This document shows positions 10,491 through 20,994 of a stretch of DNA of 64,000 nucleotides, piece after piece (the stretch's first letter is position 1; every line of letters starts with the position of its first letter). Under the pieces are notes generated by a model. That model saw only the letters and a list, made by a program, of their open reading frames with translations. It was not told the origin of the DNA and made no database searches. The stretch comes from Tragulus kanchil (lineage: Eukaryota > Chordata > Mammalia > Artiodactyla > Tragulidae): NCBI GenBank assembly GCA_022376925.1, contig JAIOJX010000002.1, positions 134,240,831 to 134,304,830 of the forward strand, given 5' to 3'. The position numbers were made by a program, and so were the translations under genes.

Positions 10491-10605
10491 TCATTATTTA
10501 TTTTCATCCATCTTTATTCTTTCGTATGTGTGTGGATCTCCCATTGCAGTGGCCTCTCGTGTTGCAGAGAGGTGGATTCTTTGCCACTGAGCCATCAAGG
10601 AAGCT
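10491..10605 (-). mobile_element. Internally deleted CHR-like SINE
   Basis: TTTTCATCCATCTTTATTC is followed by CCCATTGCAGTGGCCTCTCG, then jumps to a GATTCTTTGCCACTGAGCCA-like head, so the middle is missing. Duplicated at 11598-11712. Confidence 0.65.
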
Positions 10606-10883
10606 CAGGGAGTGGATAGTTTTAAAATGAATTTTAAGATGGACCTGACCTTAGCTCAGTGTAAGAACATGGCAGTTCAGGGCTCCCAGGCACCGTGTCC
10701 CCAGAGACCGGAAGTGGAAAACCCTGGGCCTGGAAACATCACTTATGTCATAATGTATTAGACAAAGCAGTCACAGAGCCCACAAGAGGAGAGCAGGAGT
10801 TTTAAGGGATTTATGGCCTCTTTTACTTGTCACCTGTGGATTTAGGAACAGATGCCTAATCTTACAGGGAAGGGCAGTGGAGT

Positions 10884-11204
10884 TTTTTAAAAATAATTTG
10901 TTTATTTTTGGCTGTGCTGGGTCTTCATCATTGCATGGGCTTTTCTCTAGTTGTGTCAAGCAGGGGCTACTCTCTAGTTTTGGGGAACAGGCTCCTCATT
11001 GCGGTGAAGTCTCCTGTTGCAGAGTCTGGGCTATGGAGCACGTGAACTTCAGTAGTTACCACATGTGGGTTGATACTGGAGCTGCAGGCTCTAGAGTCCA
11101 GGCTCTGCAGTTGTGGCTCATGGGCTTAGTTGTCCCTTGGCATGTGGCACCTTCCCGGATCAGAGATGGAACCTGTGTCTCCTGCATTGACAGCTGGCTT
11201 CTTT
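10884..11204 (-). mobile_element. CHR-2-like SINE (duplication 3, copy 2)
   Basis: Duplicate of 9780-10100, offset by 1104 bases. Confidence 0.75.
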
Positions 11205-11254
11205 TTTTTAATTTTTAATTAAAAAAAAATTTTTTTAGCCAATTTAAAAAATTT

Positions 11255-11597
11255 CATTATTTATTTATTTATTTATTTTTAAAGATTTATTTGTTTATTT
11301 TGGGTGGGGGTTGGGTTGGGGAGGGAGGGGAGCGGGCGGGCCACTTCTATTGGTCTTGCATTTCTCCATTTTCATCCATCTTTGTTCTTTGGCTCCTGTG
11401 GGCCTCCCATCATGGTGGCCTCTGTTGCTGCAGAGCGCCGGCTCTGGGCGCATGCGCTCCAGAGCTCCGGCTCGGTAATTGGACACATCAGTCCAGCCGC
11501 TCTGCGGCACGTGGGATCTTCCCAGGCCAGGGATTGAAATGGCGCCCCCTGCATTGCAAGGCGGTGTCCTTATCCACTGGACCACCAGAGGAAGCCC
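11255..11597 (-). mobile_element. CHR-like SINE with G-rich extension (duplication 3, copy 2)
   Basis: Duplicate of 10150-10490. The G-run in the extension differs in length between the copies, which is typical of consensus or sequencing noise in homopolymers. Confidence 0.88.
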
Positions 11598-11761
11598 TCA
11601 TTATTTATTTTCATCCATCTTTATTCTTTCGTATGTGTGTGGATCTCCCATTGCAGTGGCCTCTCGTGTTGCAGAGAGGTGGATTCTTTGCCACTGAGCC
11701 ATCAAGGAAGCTCAGGGAGTGGATAGTTTTAAAAATGAATTTTAAGATGGACCTGACCTTA

Positions 11762-11935
11762 CCAGTTAACAAGGATCATGAAATAGAAATGATTAAAACA
11801 TGGTTAACAGCTTAATAGCCATCATGAAACCTACATTAAAACATAATTACATTAAATAGTTAACACACATTATGCTTAATATATTTGTATATGCTTAACA
11901 CATGGGCTAATTAATATTTATTATGAAACCAACCT
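11762..11935. other. A/T-rich spacer
   Basis: Several imperfect short repeats of TTAACA/CATTAA type, with no gene or element recognised. Confidence 0.4.
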
Positions 11936-11939
11936 TTTT

Positions 11940-12042
11940 TTTTGGCATATAGGATCTTAGTTCCCCAATGAGGGATCAAAACAATGCCCTCTGTAGTAGA
12001 AGCATGGAATCTTAGCCACTGGACCACCAAGGAAGTCCTGAA
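11940..12042 (-). mobile_element. Short tRNA-Glu SINE fragment
   Basis: GGATCTTAGTTCCCCAATGA followed by CCACTGGACCACCAAGGAAG is the inverse of the short CHR-type head and box-B area. Confidence 0.75.
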
Positions 12043-12349
12043 ACAAAAATATTTAACACAGTGGGGATACTGCTACAGAAAGATCAATGGAACAAAAAAG
12101 AAATTACAGCTACACACACACGCACCCTAACACAGTTTGTAAAGTATGATAAAACATTATATATTTAAATATTAGACCCCTCAATCACATCACAAGATAA
12201 AATAACAAATGATTTAAAATAAAAAGAATATAATTGAATATTAATGTAATCTGAGTGGCCAAGCCTCTTCTAAGAATAATTGCCAAGGAAACTATTAATA
12301 GTATTAAATATATAAAAATTCTGTATATCCAAAAAAACCCATGAAAGAA

Positions 12350-12770
12350 GTTAAAGATCAAGGGCAAACTAAGGTATCATTTACATTATATTATATATAT
12401 CCAACAAAGGGTTAAAATCTTTTACATATAAATAGCTCTTTCAAATCCTTTTAAAAAGATGACTATCAAATAGGCAAGGAAGTGAACAAGACAATTTTAA
12501 AAAGAAATACAAATATCCGAAATCATATAAATGTGTTCAGCCTCAATGCTCAGTAGACTCTAATTAAAACCATGATTCTTCTGAGAATTACTCTGGTTTC
12601 ATAAATCAGAAGCCTCGAAGCTGGTCCTCCTCTTTGACTCAGAACTCTCATTCGTAGGAATTAATCCTAAGTAAATAATTATGGATGTGCAAAGAGATTG
12701 ACCTACCAGATTATTCACCTGAGTCTTGTTTATAACAACATGAAAAACCGGAGTCAATTAACCATGTGTC
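12350..12770 (+). mobile_element. Old L1 LINE fragment
   Basis: The order AACAAAGGGTTAAAATCTTT, AATAGCTCTTTCAAATCC, CAAATAGGCAAGGAAG, AAATGTGTTCAGCC and GTTTATAACAACATGAAAA follows the last part of L1 ORF2 and its 3' region in sense orientation. Many stops and indels leave no functional frame. Confidence 0.7.
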
Positions 12771-13225
12771 TATGGGCGGGGCAGCTCTGGGGTGCATCAT
12801 CAGGGTGTCCCTTCAAGAAGGAACTTGCCCTTCACTTCAAGGGAATGCTGGAGCTGGCAGATTACGGCTTTGGCTTGCTTGGGATCCACCTCACTCTCAC
12901 GCAGAAGCCGCACTGATCTGAGGCAGCCGGGCTGAGGACAGAGCAAGGTGCAAGCACCTGACAAGTGTTTCTCATCTGCAAGGCCCCTCTATCAGGAAAC
13001 TGCTCCAGACTCTCTGCTGACATAGCTGAACCTTTGCCAAGTCTGTGTTGCTATCTGAGGTGCTGTCTGGCCAATCCTGCTTCCTCACTGTGTTATCTTC
13101 CCAGGTGTTACTCCCAACTGAATTCCTCAGTCTGCCTCAGGGTCTCCTTCCCAGAAAACCTGATGAACGGAGAGGGTTAGGGTTCAGTTGGAGTTTCATC
13201 ATAGAAGCAGAACCATTAAGAATGA
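12771..13225. other. Unclassified, probably unique sequence
   Basis: A G/C-moderate stretch with open frames of 71-137 codons that run into the adjacent SINE and show no domain. No gene is called. Confidence 0.4.
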
Positions 13226-13231
13226 AAGGGA

Positions 13232-13500
13232 TGAGCTTCCCTGGTGGTCCAGTGGGTAAAGAGTCCACCTTGCAGTGCAAGAGACACCAGTTTGATCCTT
13301 GGCCTGGGAAGATCCCACGTGCCACAGAGTGGCTGGACCAGTATGTTCAGTCACGAGCCTGTGCTCTGGAGCTCATGCGCCCAGAGTGGGTGCTCTGCGA
13401 CGAGAGAGAGGCCACTATGATGGGAGGCCCACAAATGCCAACGAATAAAGATGGATGAAAAATAAATGATGACTTACAGGCAAAAAAAAAAAAAGAGAGA
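13232..13500 (+). mobile_element. CHR-like SINE, array copy 1
   Basis: It has the CTTCCCTGGTGGTCCAGTGG head, the GGACCAGTATGTTCAGTCAC middle and an A-rich tail followed by (GA)n. It is the first of three head-to-tail SINEs. Confidence 0.88.
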
Positions 13501-13882
13501 GAGAGAATGAGGGCTTCCCTGGTGGTCCAGCGGGTAAGGAGTCCTCCTTGCAGTGAAAGAGACACCGGTTCGATCCCTGGACTGGGAAGATCCCACGTGC
13601 TGCAGAGTGGCTGGACCAGTATGTTCAGTCACGAGCCTGTGCTCTGGAGCTCATGCGCCCAGAGTGGGTGCTCTGCGACGAGAGAGAGGCCACTATGATG
13701 GGAGGCCCACAAATGCCAACGAATAAAGATGGATGAAAAATAAATGATGACTTACAGGCAAAAAAAAAAAAAGAGAGAGAGAGAATGAGGGCTTCCCTGG
13801 TGGTCCAGCGGGTAAGGAGTCCTCCTTGCAGTGAAAGAGACACCGGTTCGATCCCTGGACTGGGAAGATCCCACGTGCTATG
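13327..13882 (+). repeat. 278-bp tandem duplication within the SINE array
   Basis: The segment 13327-13604 (SINE body, A-tail, (GA)n and the head of the next SINE) repeats at 13605-13882. Both breakpoints fall at the same place in the SINE, at GAGTGGCTGGACCAG. That is what unequal recombination between two neighbouring SINEs would give. It differs from the ~1.1-kb duplications in size and in having homologous breakpoints. Confidence 0.85.
13510..13780 (+). mobile_element. CHR-like SINE, array copy 2
   Basis: This is a hybrid: its head matches array copy 3 and its body matches copy 1, as expected for the middle element after unequal crossing-over. Confidence 0.85.
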
Positions 13883-14040
13883 GAGCAGCTGGACCAGTGT
13901 GTCCAATTATAAGCCAGCACTCTGGAGCGCCTGCGCCCAGAGCCGATGGTCTGCAACAAGAGAGGCCACTGCAGTGGGAGGCCCTAACAGCCCAAGGAGT
14001 AAATATGGATGAAAATAAATAAATAAAAAAACAATAAAAG
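13788..14040 (+). mobile_element. CHR-like SINE, array copy 3
   Basis: The same head as copy 2 is followed by a different body (CAATTATAAGCCAGCACTCT, GAGCCGATGGTCTGC) and an AATAAATAAATAAAAA tail. Confidence 0.87.
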
Positions 14041-14680
14041 AGGCCAAAATTAAGAAAACGAAAGGGACAGAGGGACTTATTATAGAGATCAGATCTTGGT
14101 CATCTGAGGTCATCAGTGGTCAGGAATCAGTATATGAGGGGGTGGCTTTTCTGAATCTGGGGTTGGGCCTGATGTTAACAGTTGGGAATTAAAAATACAC
14201 ATGAGGTCAGGAAATACAGAGATGCGCTGGAGTCGGTGAGGACAAAGTGCACCTGTAACCACCTTCCTCCTGGGTGATGTCGGGAACTGGCAGAAGTTTG
14301 TACCCATCCCGTGCATCTTTCAGGATTTGGAGAAGCCAGAGCAGACCGAGAGTTGCGGGGGGAACTGCAGGCCTGCCCGCTGCCCCACAACAAGAGGTGA
14401 ACCCGCAGATCCTCCACAGCCTGTGTGAGTGGTGATAATGCTGTGCGCTGCCCCTGGGAGCATAGAAACACCTGCTCTTTCACTTCTGCCCCTCGCCCCT
14501 ATCTTATGTACATTTTTCTCATGGGCAACTACGACTCAAACTATAGGAAAGGGAATTCCTGGAAATATAGTTCCAGTTTAGCTAAAATGGAAGTAGAATG
14601 CAGCCATTAAAATGGGACTGGTTAAAAATCATACATAGTCATAAAATGAGGTGGTATTTATCTATTTAAAATGATGCTGT
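14041..14680. other. Unclassified, probably unique sequence
   Basis: A 102-codon minus-strand open frame (14175-14483) lacks recognisable domains. No splice-framed exon or RNA gene is evident. Confidence 0.4.
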
Positions 14681-14684
14681 GCGT

Positions 14685-14797
14685 TCGTTGCTCAGTTGCG
14701 TCTGACTCTTTGCAATCCCATGCACTGTAGCCCTCTTCCCCTCCTCTATCCGTGGGAATTCTCCGGGTAAGAATACTAGAGTGGGTTGCTGTGCCCT
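14685..14797 (-). mobile_element. Bov-tA/Bov-A fragment
   Basis: TTGCTCAGTTGCGTCTGACTC and AAGAATACTAGAGTGGGTTG are the inverse of a Bov-A tail and the linking block. The tRNA-like head is missing. Confidence 0.75.
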
Positions 14798-14854
14798 TAT
14801 CTATTTAAAACGATGCTGCGGATGAATATTTATTGTCATTAAAAGACAACAATA

Positions 14855-15152
14855 GGGCTTCCCTGGTGGCCCAGGGGATAAAGACACCACCTTGTAGTGC
14901 AAGGGGCGCTGGTTCGATCCCTGGCCTGGGAAGATCCCACGGGCCGCAGAACGGCTGGACCGATGTGTCCAACTACCGAGTCGGAGCTCTGGAGCACATG
15001 CGCCCAGAGCCAGCGCTCTGCAGCGGGAGAGGCCACTGTGATGGGAGGCCCACACAGGCCAAAGGACAAAGATGGATGAAAAATGATAAATGAAAGACCA
15101 ATAGAAGTGGCCCGCCCATCCCCTTCCCTCCCTAACCTGCCCCCCCACCAGA
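14855..15152 (+). mobile_element. CHR-like SINE with C-rich 3' extension
   Basis: A full plus-strand element: GCTTCCCTGGTGGCCCAGG head, TGGTTCGATCCCTGGCC box-B area, ACATGCGCCCAGAGCCAG body, GACCAATAGAAGTGGCC, then the C-rich extension at 15108-15150. This is the only plus-strand example of the extended 3' end in the window. Confidence 0.9.
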
Positions 15153-15164
15153 AAAAAGAATGCT

Positions 15165-15372
15165 AAGGGCTTCCCTAGTGGCTCAGATGGTAAAGAACTC
15201 ACCTGCAATGCAGAAGACCCAGCTTCCATCTCTGGGTCAGCAAGATCCCCTGGAGGAGGGCATGGCAACCCACTCCAGTATTCCTGCCAGGAGAGGCCCA
15301 TGGACAGAGGAACCTGGTGGGCTGCAGTCCATGGGGTCACACAGAGTTGGGCACAACTGGAGTGGCTGAACA
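15165..15372 (+). mobile_element. Bov-tA SINE
   Basis: Full layout: CTTCCCTAGTGGCTCAGATG, AAGATCCCCTGGAGGAGGGC, CCACTCCAGTATTCCTGCC, and the Bov-A tail with GGTCACACAGAGTTGGGCAC. It starts directly after the extended CHR-like SINE. Confidence 0.9.
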
Positions 15373-15711
15373 TTTGAGGTTCTTACACATTACCACCTTG
15401 TGTTTTCTCACTGATTCTGGCTTTCCTCTTTCCTTGGACTGACTTTTCCCCCAAGCTCTGCCTAGTTAGTTCCTCCTTATTATTCTAGACCTTCTCTGGT
15501 ATTGCTTTGTTGAGGTATTTGCAACTCTGTGGTTCCCAAACCTGTTTGAACATCAAAATAAATTCCATGGGAAACTTTTTTTTTTTTGAAATAGCTCTGG
15601 TTGAGATTATTATGTGCAACGTTAGATCTTACCTAACCTGCTTTTCAATGTTTTGGAACTGAGTGCAGTAGCTATTCTGATGTGAATAGTGATGTGGGTT
15701 TTTTGGTCAGA

Positions 15712-16068
15712 ATTTTTTAAAAAAATTTACTTATTTATTTAGTTTTGGCTATTCTGTGTTTTCACTGATGCCATGGGCTCTTCTCCAGTTGCAGGGAGTC
15801 GGGGCTACTCTCTAGTTGAGTGAGCAGGCTTTTTGTTGCGGTGTCTTTTCTTGTTCTGGAACTCGGGCTCTAGGGCACACAGGCTTCAGTAGCTGCGGCC
15901 CATGGGCTCAGGAGTTGCGGCTCTGAGGCTCTAGAGCACAGGCTCCAGAGTTGTGGCTCACAGACCCAGTTGCTGTGCAGCATGTGGGATCTTCCCAGCT
16001 CAGGGATTGAACCTGTGTCTCTTGCATTGGCAGGCGAACTCTTTACCACCGAGTCACCAGGGAAGCCC
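15712..16068 (-). mobile_element. CHR-2-like SINE (long, older type)
   Basis: A complete minus-strand element from the TTACTTATTTATTTAG tail through GGGGCTACTCTCTAGTTG and CTCTAGAGCACAGGC to CACCAGGGAAGCCCC. It is about 350 bases and more diverged than the dominant subfamily. Confidence 0.85.
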
Positions 16069-16504
16069 CCGTGGGAAACTTTTAAAAATAGAGATACTTG
16101 GGCTTCATTATAGACCTCCTACAATAAAAGCTAGAGAGGTAAGACCAGGAATTTTGTATATATATATTTTTGGGAAATAGATTTGCCTTCGGGAGATAGA
16201 GACTGTGAATAATAATGGCCCAAACAAAATAGGCACTATTTCTGTCTCACATAAAAGTCAAAGATGTGCTGGATGTCTGTTAGGTGGCCAGAATCCTTCC
16301 ACATTGTTGCTCTGCCATTGTTCGAAAGCTGCTGTCCACTACCTGGGCCGTGACGGTACACCCCCGTGTCTTCTGCACTCCAGCCAATGGGAAGAGAGGA
16401 AAGGTGAACAGGTAGGGCTTGCCCTTTCCCACTGCAGTGTACTTCTGGGAAGCTGTGTGCATTACTTCCCCTCAAATCCACGAGCCAGTGCTTAGTCTTC
16501 TTCT

Positions 16505-16816
16505 TCTTTTTTTATCTTGGCCTCCTTTATTGGTTTTCTACTCATTTATTTTCATCCATCTTTATTCCTCGGCCTGCCCATGCAGTGGGCATGTGCCCAT
16601 CTTTGACTTTTATTCCTCGGCCTCCCATCACAGTGGCCTCCCTCACTGCAAAGCATCAGTTCTGGTCACACGTGCTCCAGAGCGCTGGCTCACAACTGGA
16701 CACACTGGTCCAACTGTGCCGTGGCACATGGAATTCTCCCGGGCCAGGGATCGAACCAGTGCCCTTGGCACTGCAAGGTGGACTCTTTACCCACTGGACC
16801 ACCAGGGAAGCCCAGA
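16505..16816 (-). mobile_element. CHR-like SINE (duplication 4, copy 1)
   Basis: A minus-strand element with TTTTCATCCATCTTTATTCC, then an internal ~50-base repeat in which TTTATTCCTCGGCCT occurs twice (near 16561 and 16609), and the head CCACCAGGGAAGCCC. Duplicated at 17603-17914. Confidence 0.85.
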
Positions 16817-17069
16817 ACTTAGTCTTCTTAAATGCATTTGAGGATGGTCAAATGCATAACTAAAATTTCTGATGTTTAGAAGAGGAGAATGAATCTGAGA
16901 GAGAACTGTGTGTTTTATCTACTAAAGTGTATTTTAAAACTCAACTTCCCAGAATATCATTTCTGATGGTCATCAGGGTTTGGAAGTACTGGAAGCATCT
17001 GTAAGCTTTCCCAACCAGAAGTATCTCCTTCTGATGGTCTTCACCTAAGAACATGGCCTCCTTAAATAT

Positions 17070-17150
17070 AAACAGTGTTTATATTTCTGAGTCTAACAGT
17101 TGCCGAGCACATAGTAGATGCTCAATAGGCTTTTGTCAAAGAAATTGAAT
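17070..17150 (+). mobile_element. MIR 3' end relic (duplication 4, copy 1)
   Basis: CGAGCACATAGTAGATGCTC followed by AATAGGCTTTTGTCAAAG corresponds to the conserved MIR tail. Duplicated near 18170-18250. Confidence 0.65.
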
Positions 17151-17284
17151 GGGGAGTTCCCATATCCCATGGGCATAATATAGATTTTAAGGTTTATTTT
17201 TCAGTGATTACCAAAGTTTTCTAATGTCTATATCACTCTAAACTGTAACATTTCATTAGGCATGTCATTTGTACTAATTATAGT

Positions 17285-17436
17285 GAGGCTATGGAAAGAA
17301 CCCGCCTGCAATGCAGGAGACACCAGAGACACCGGTTCAATCCCTGGATTGGAAAGACCCCTGTAGGAGGTGATGGCAGCCCATTCCAGTATTCTTGCCT
17401 GGAAAACCCCATGGACAGAGGCTCTAAGCCTTTCAT
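17285..17436 (+). mobile_element. Bov-tA fragment (first of three copies)
   Basis: AACCCGCCTGCAATGCAGG, a box-B-like CGGTTCAATCCCTGG, and CCATTCCAGTATTCTTGCC identify a Bov-tA lacking its start. The same sequence appears at 18385-18536 and 19555-19706 because duplications 4 and 5 overlap here. Confidence 0.8.
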
Positions 17437-17602
17437 GCGGTGAACAGGCCGTGACGGTACACCCCGTGTCTTCTGCACTCCAGCCAATGGGAAGAGGAAA
17501 GGTGAACAGGTAGGGCTTGCCCTTTCCCACTGCAGTGTACTTCTGGGAAGCTGTGTGCATTACTTCCCCTCAAATCCACGAGCCAGTGCTTAGTCTTCTT
17601 CT

Positions 17603-17914
17603 TCTTTTTTTATCTTGGCCTCCTTTATTGGTTTTCTACTCATTTATTTTCATCCATCTTTATTCCTCGGCCTGCCCATGCAGTGGGCATGTGCCCATCT
17701 TTGACTTTTATTCCTCGGCCTCCCATCACAGTGGCCTCCCTCACTGCAAAGCATCAGTTCTGGTCACACGTGCTCCAGAGCGCTGGCTCACAACTGGACA
17801 CACTGGTCCAACTGTGCCGTGGCACATGGAATTCTCCCGGGCCAGGGATCGAACCAGTGCCCTTGGCACTGCAAGGTGGACTCTTTACCCACTGGACCAC
17901 CAGGGAAGCCCAGA
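17603..17914 (-). mobile_element. CHR-like SINE (duplication 4, copy 2)
   Basis: Duplicate of 16505-16816, offset by 1098 bases. It includes the same unusual internal repeat, which excludes an independent insertion. Confidence 0.85.
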
Positions 17915-18534
17915 ACTTAGTCTTCTTAAATGCATTTGAGGATGGTCAAATGCATAACTAAAATTTCTGATGTTTAGAAGAGGAGAATGAATCTGAGAGA
18001 GAACTGTGTGTTTTATCTACTAAAGTGTATTTTAAAACTCAACTTCCCAGAATATCATTTCTGATGGTCATCAGGGTTTGGAAGTACTGGAAGCATCTGT
18101 AAGCTTTCCCAACCAGAAGTATCTCCTTCTGATGGTCTTCACCTAAGAACATGGCCTCCTTAAATATAAACAGTGTTTATATTTCTGAGTCTAACAGTTG
18201 CCGAGCACATAGTAGATGCTCAATAGGCTTTTGTCAAAGAAATTGAATGGGGAGTTCCCATATCCCATGGGCATAATATAGATTTTAAGGTTTATTTTTC
18301 AGTGATTACCAAAGTTTTCTAATGTCTATATCACTCTAAACTGTAACATTTCATTAGGCATGTCATTTGTACTAATTATAGTGAGGCTATGGAAAAGAAC
18401 CCGCCTGCAATGCAGGAGACACCAGAGACACCGGTTCAATCCCTGGATTGGAAAGACCCCCTGTAGGAGGTGATGGCAGCCCATTCCAGTATTCTTGCCT
18501 GGAAAACCCCATGGACAGAGGCTCTAAGCCTTTC

Positions 18535-18665
18535 ATAAGCATTGCCTCATTTAGTTTTTACAATGAGCCCGTGCGTTAGGTATTTTTTGTATTAAGCCAC
18601 ATTATGAATGTAATATAATATTCTCAAGGTCATGGAGCTACTCAGTGGTGAAATCCACAGCTTCC
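18535..18665 (-). mobile_element. MIR relic (duplication 5, copy 1)
   Basis: GCCTCATTTAGTTTTTACAA, GTTAGGTATTTTTTG and CAAGGTCATGGAGCTACTCA are the MIR core in antisense order. Duplicated at 19705-19835. Confidence 0.7.
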
Positions 18666-18994
18666 TCTTAATCATTAAGCTATTATGTCTGTTGAGAAAT
18701 TGCTAGTTTCTAATCACCGAAGTGTTTCTTTTAATTAAACACCCTCCCTGACTTTCCTTCAATTTTATATATGAATTCTTATAATTATACTTCAGTGGAT
18801 ATTAATTTGATATTCAAGAGATCTACTTGTCACTTCCCAGCACAGAAGTAATTCACAACATTATTTAATTTAACACTCAGATCATCAACTTGTTATTGAA
18901 ACCCCTACCGATCTTCTTTCCTAACTCCGAGCGAAATTCTCAGATTCAGTTTTGAGTGAATGACCGCTTAAGTAATCTTTATTATTATTTTAAA

Positions 18995-19275
18995 TTATTT
19001 ATTTTCTTATTTTGGTTGCACTGAGTCTTCATTGCTGCACACGGGCTTTCTTTAGATGGTGAGCCGAGGCCAGGCTACTCTGTTGTGATGCACAGACACC
19101 TCATCGCGGTGGCTTCTCTTGATGCAGAGCACTGGGTCTAGGGGCGTGAGCTTCAGTTTGGGCTCTACAGAGTGGGCTCAGGAGTTGTGATACTTGGTTG
19201 CTCTGCGGCATGTGGAATCTTCCTTGACCAGAGACTGGCAGGCAGATGCTTATCCACTGTACCACCAGGGAAGTC
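18995..19275 (-). mobile_element. CHR-2-like SINE (duplication 5, copy 1)
   Basis: TATTTTGGTTGCACTGAGTC at the left through GCATGTGGAATCTTCC to ACCACCAGGGAAGTCCC at the right. Parts of the box-B area are missing. Duplicated at 20165-20447. Confidence 0.75.
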
Positions 19276-20164
19276 CCTCATTAATTATTAATATTCATTA
19301 ACACTCTGGCTTGCCAGACACTGAACTGAAAGCAGCTGTCATAGGGATTAGCAAAACGACCCATTTCACTGTCAACTCCAGTCCTTTAGAGAGGAGAGTA
19401 GATGATACAACCAAACATACATGAAAGAGTTAAGTTCACATAAAGATAAATGCCACAAAGAAAGTTAAATGGTGATTTTATAGGCAGCGATTGAGGGTGG
19501 GGTTTTTGATAAGGTGCATTTCATTAGGCATGTCATTTGTACTAATTATAGTGAGGCTATGGAAAAGAACCCGCCTGCAATGCAGGAGACACCAGAGACA
19601 CCGGTTCAATCCCTGGATTGGAAAGACCCCCTGTAGGAGGTGATGGCAGCCCATTCCAGTATTCTTGCCTGGAAAACCCCATGGACAGAGGCTCTAAGCC
19701 TTTCATAAGCATTGCCTCATTTAGTTTTTACAATGAGCCCGTGCGTTAGGTATTTTTTGTATTAAGCCACATTATGAATGTAATATAATATTCTCAAGGT
19801 CATGGAGCTACTCAGTGGTGAAATCCACAGCTTCCTCTTAATCATTAAGCTATTATGTCTGTTGAGAAATTGCTAGTTTCTAATCACCGAAGTGTTTCTT
19901 TTAATTAAACACCCTCCCTGACTTTCCTTCAATTTTATATATGAATTCTTATAATTATACTTCAGTGGATATTAATTTGATATTCAAGAGATCTACTTGT
20001 CACTTCCCAGCACAGAAGTAATTCACAACATTATTTAATTTAACACTCAGATCATCAACTTGTTATTGAAACCCCTACCGATCTTCTTTCCTAACTCCGA
20101 GCGAAATTCTCAGATTCAGTTTTGAGTGAATGACCGCTTAAGTAATCTTTATTATTATTTTAAA

Positions 20165-20447
20165 TTATTTATTTTCTTATTTTGGTTGCACTGAGTCTTC
20201 ATTGCTGCACACGGGCTTTCTTTAGATGGTGAGCCGAGGCCAGGCTACTCTGTTGTGATGCACAGACACCTCATCGCGGTGGCTTCTCTTGATGCAGAGC
20301 ACTGGGTCTAGGGGCGTGAGCTTCAGTTTGCGGGCTCTACAGAGTGGGCTCAGGAGTTGTGATACTTGGTTGCTCTGCGGCATGTGGAATCTTCCTTGAC
20401 CAGAGACTGGCAGGCAGATGCTTATCCACTGTACCACCAGGGAAGTC
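20165..20447 (-). mobile_element. CHR-2-like SINE (duplication 5, copy 2)
   Basis: Duplicate of 18995-19275. It gains two bases in the CAGTTTGCGGGCTC run relative to copy 1. Confidence 0.75.
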
Positions 20448-20672
20448 CCTCATTAATTATTAATATTCATTAACACTCTGGCTTGCCAGACACTGAACTG
20501 AAAGCAGCTGTCATAGGGATTAGCAAAACGACCCATTTCACTGTCAACTCCAGTCCTTTAGAGAGGAGAGTAGATGATACAACCAAACATACATGAAAGA
20601 GTTAAGTTCACATAAAGATAAATGCCACAAAGAAAGTTAAATGGTGATTTTATAGGCAGCGATTGAGGGTGG

Positions 20673-20985
20673 AGTGTGGCTGCTTTAGATAAGGTGGTTC
20701 AGTGAAGGGTTCTCTAAGGACGTGATGCTTGAAGTAGGGCCTCAAGGCTGAAAGCAAGTCTCCTATGGAAAGATTAGGAGAAAGAACACTCCAGTCAGTG
20801 GGCAAAGCATGTGCAAAGGCCCCGAGGCAGGAACAGAGAGTGTTTAGAAGTGAGGAGAGAGCTCTAAGAGACACACTGAAAAGAGGGAGCAGGGGCCATA
20901 TCACGTAGGTCAGTACAATGAACTTGGATTTTATTCTAAGAGAAGTGGGAAGTTGTTGGAGAGTTTTATGTGGAATTGTAAGATG
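20673..20985. mobile_element. Ancient interspersed repeat, family uncertain
   Basis: The sequence GCAAAGGCCCCGAGGCAGGA, then GGGGCCATATCACGTAGG and GGATTTTATTCTAAG looks like a widespread old mammalian repeat, but I cannot name the family reliably. Confidence 0.45.
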
Positions 20986-20994
20986 ATCTGTTCT

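Larger units (their letters stand above)
9564..11761 (+). repeat. Tandem duplication 3 (~1.10 kb unit)
   Basis: Copy 1 is 9564-10653 and copy 2 10668-11761, with about 14 bases between them (10654-10667) that match neither. The period is 1104, drifting to 1107 through G-run and A/T-run length changes in the SINE tails near 10210/11320 and 10105/11210. Confidence 0.93.
16346..18536 (+). repeat. Tandem duplication 4 (~1.10 kb unit)
   Basis: Copy 1 is 16346-17436 and copy 2 17447-18536, with a ~10-base unmatched joint. The period is 1101, then 1098 after small deletions in CCCCCGTG and GAAGAGAGG near the start of copy 2. The last 190 bases of copy 2 are also the first 190 bases of duplication 5. 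Confidence 0.93.
18347..20672 (+). repeat. Tandem duplication 5 (~1.17 kb unit)
   Basis: Copy 1 is 18347-19500 and copy 2 19517-20672, with a period of 1170. The end of copy 1 (19497-19516) is a shortened, noisy version of the real continuation seen at 20670-20695, sharing GATAAGGTG. This is the pattern expected at a low-quality contig end. Confidence 0.93.
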
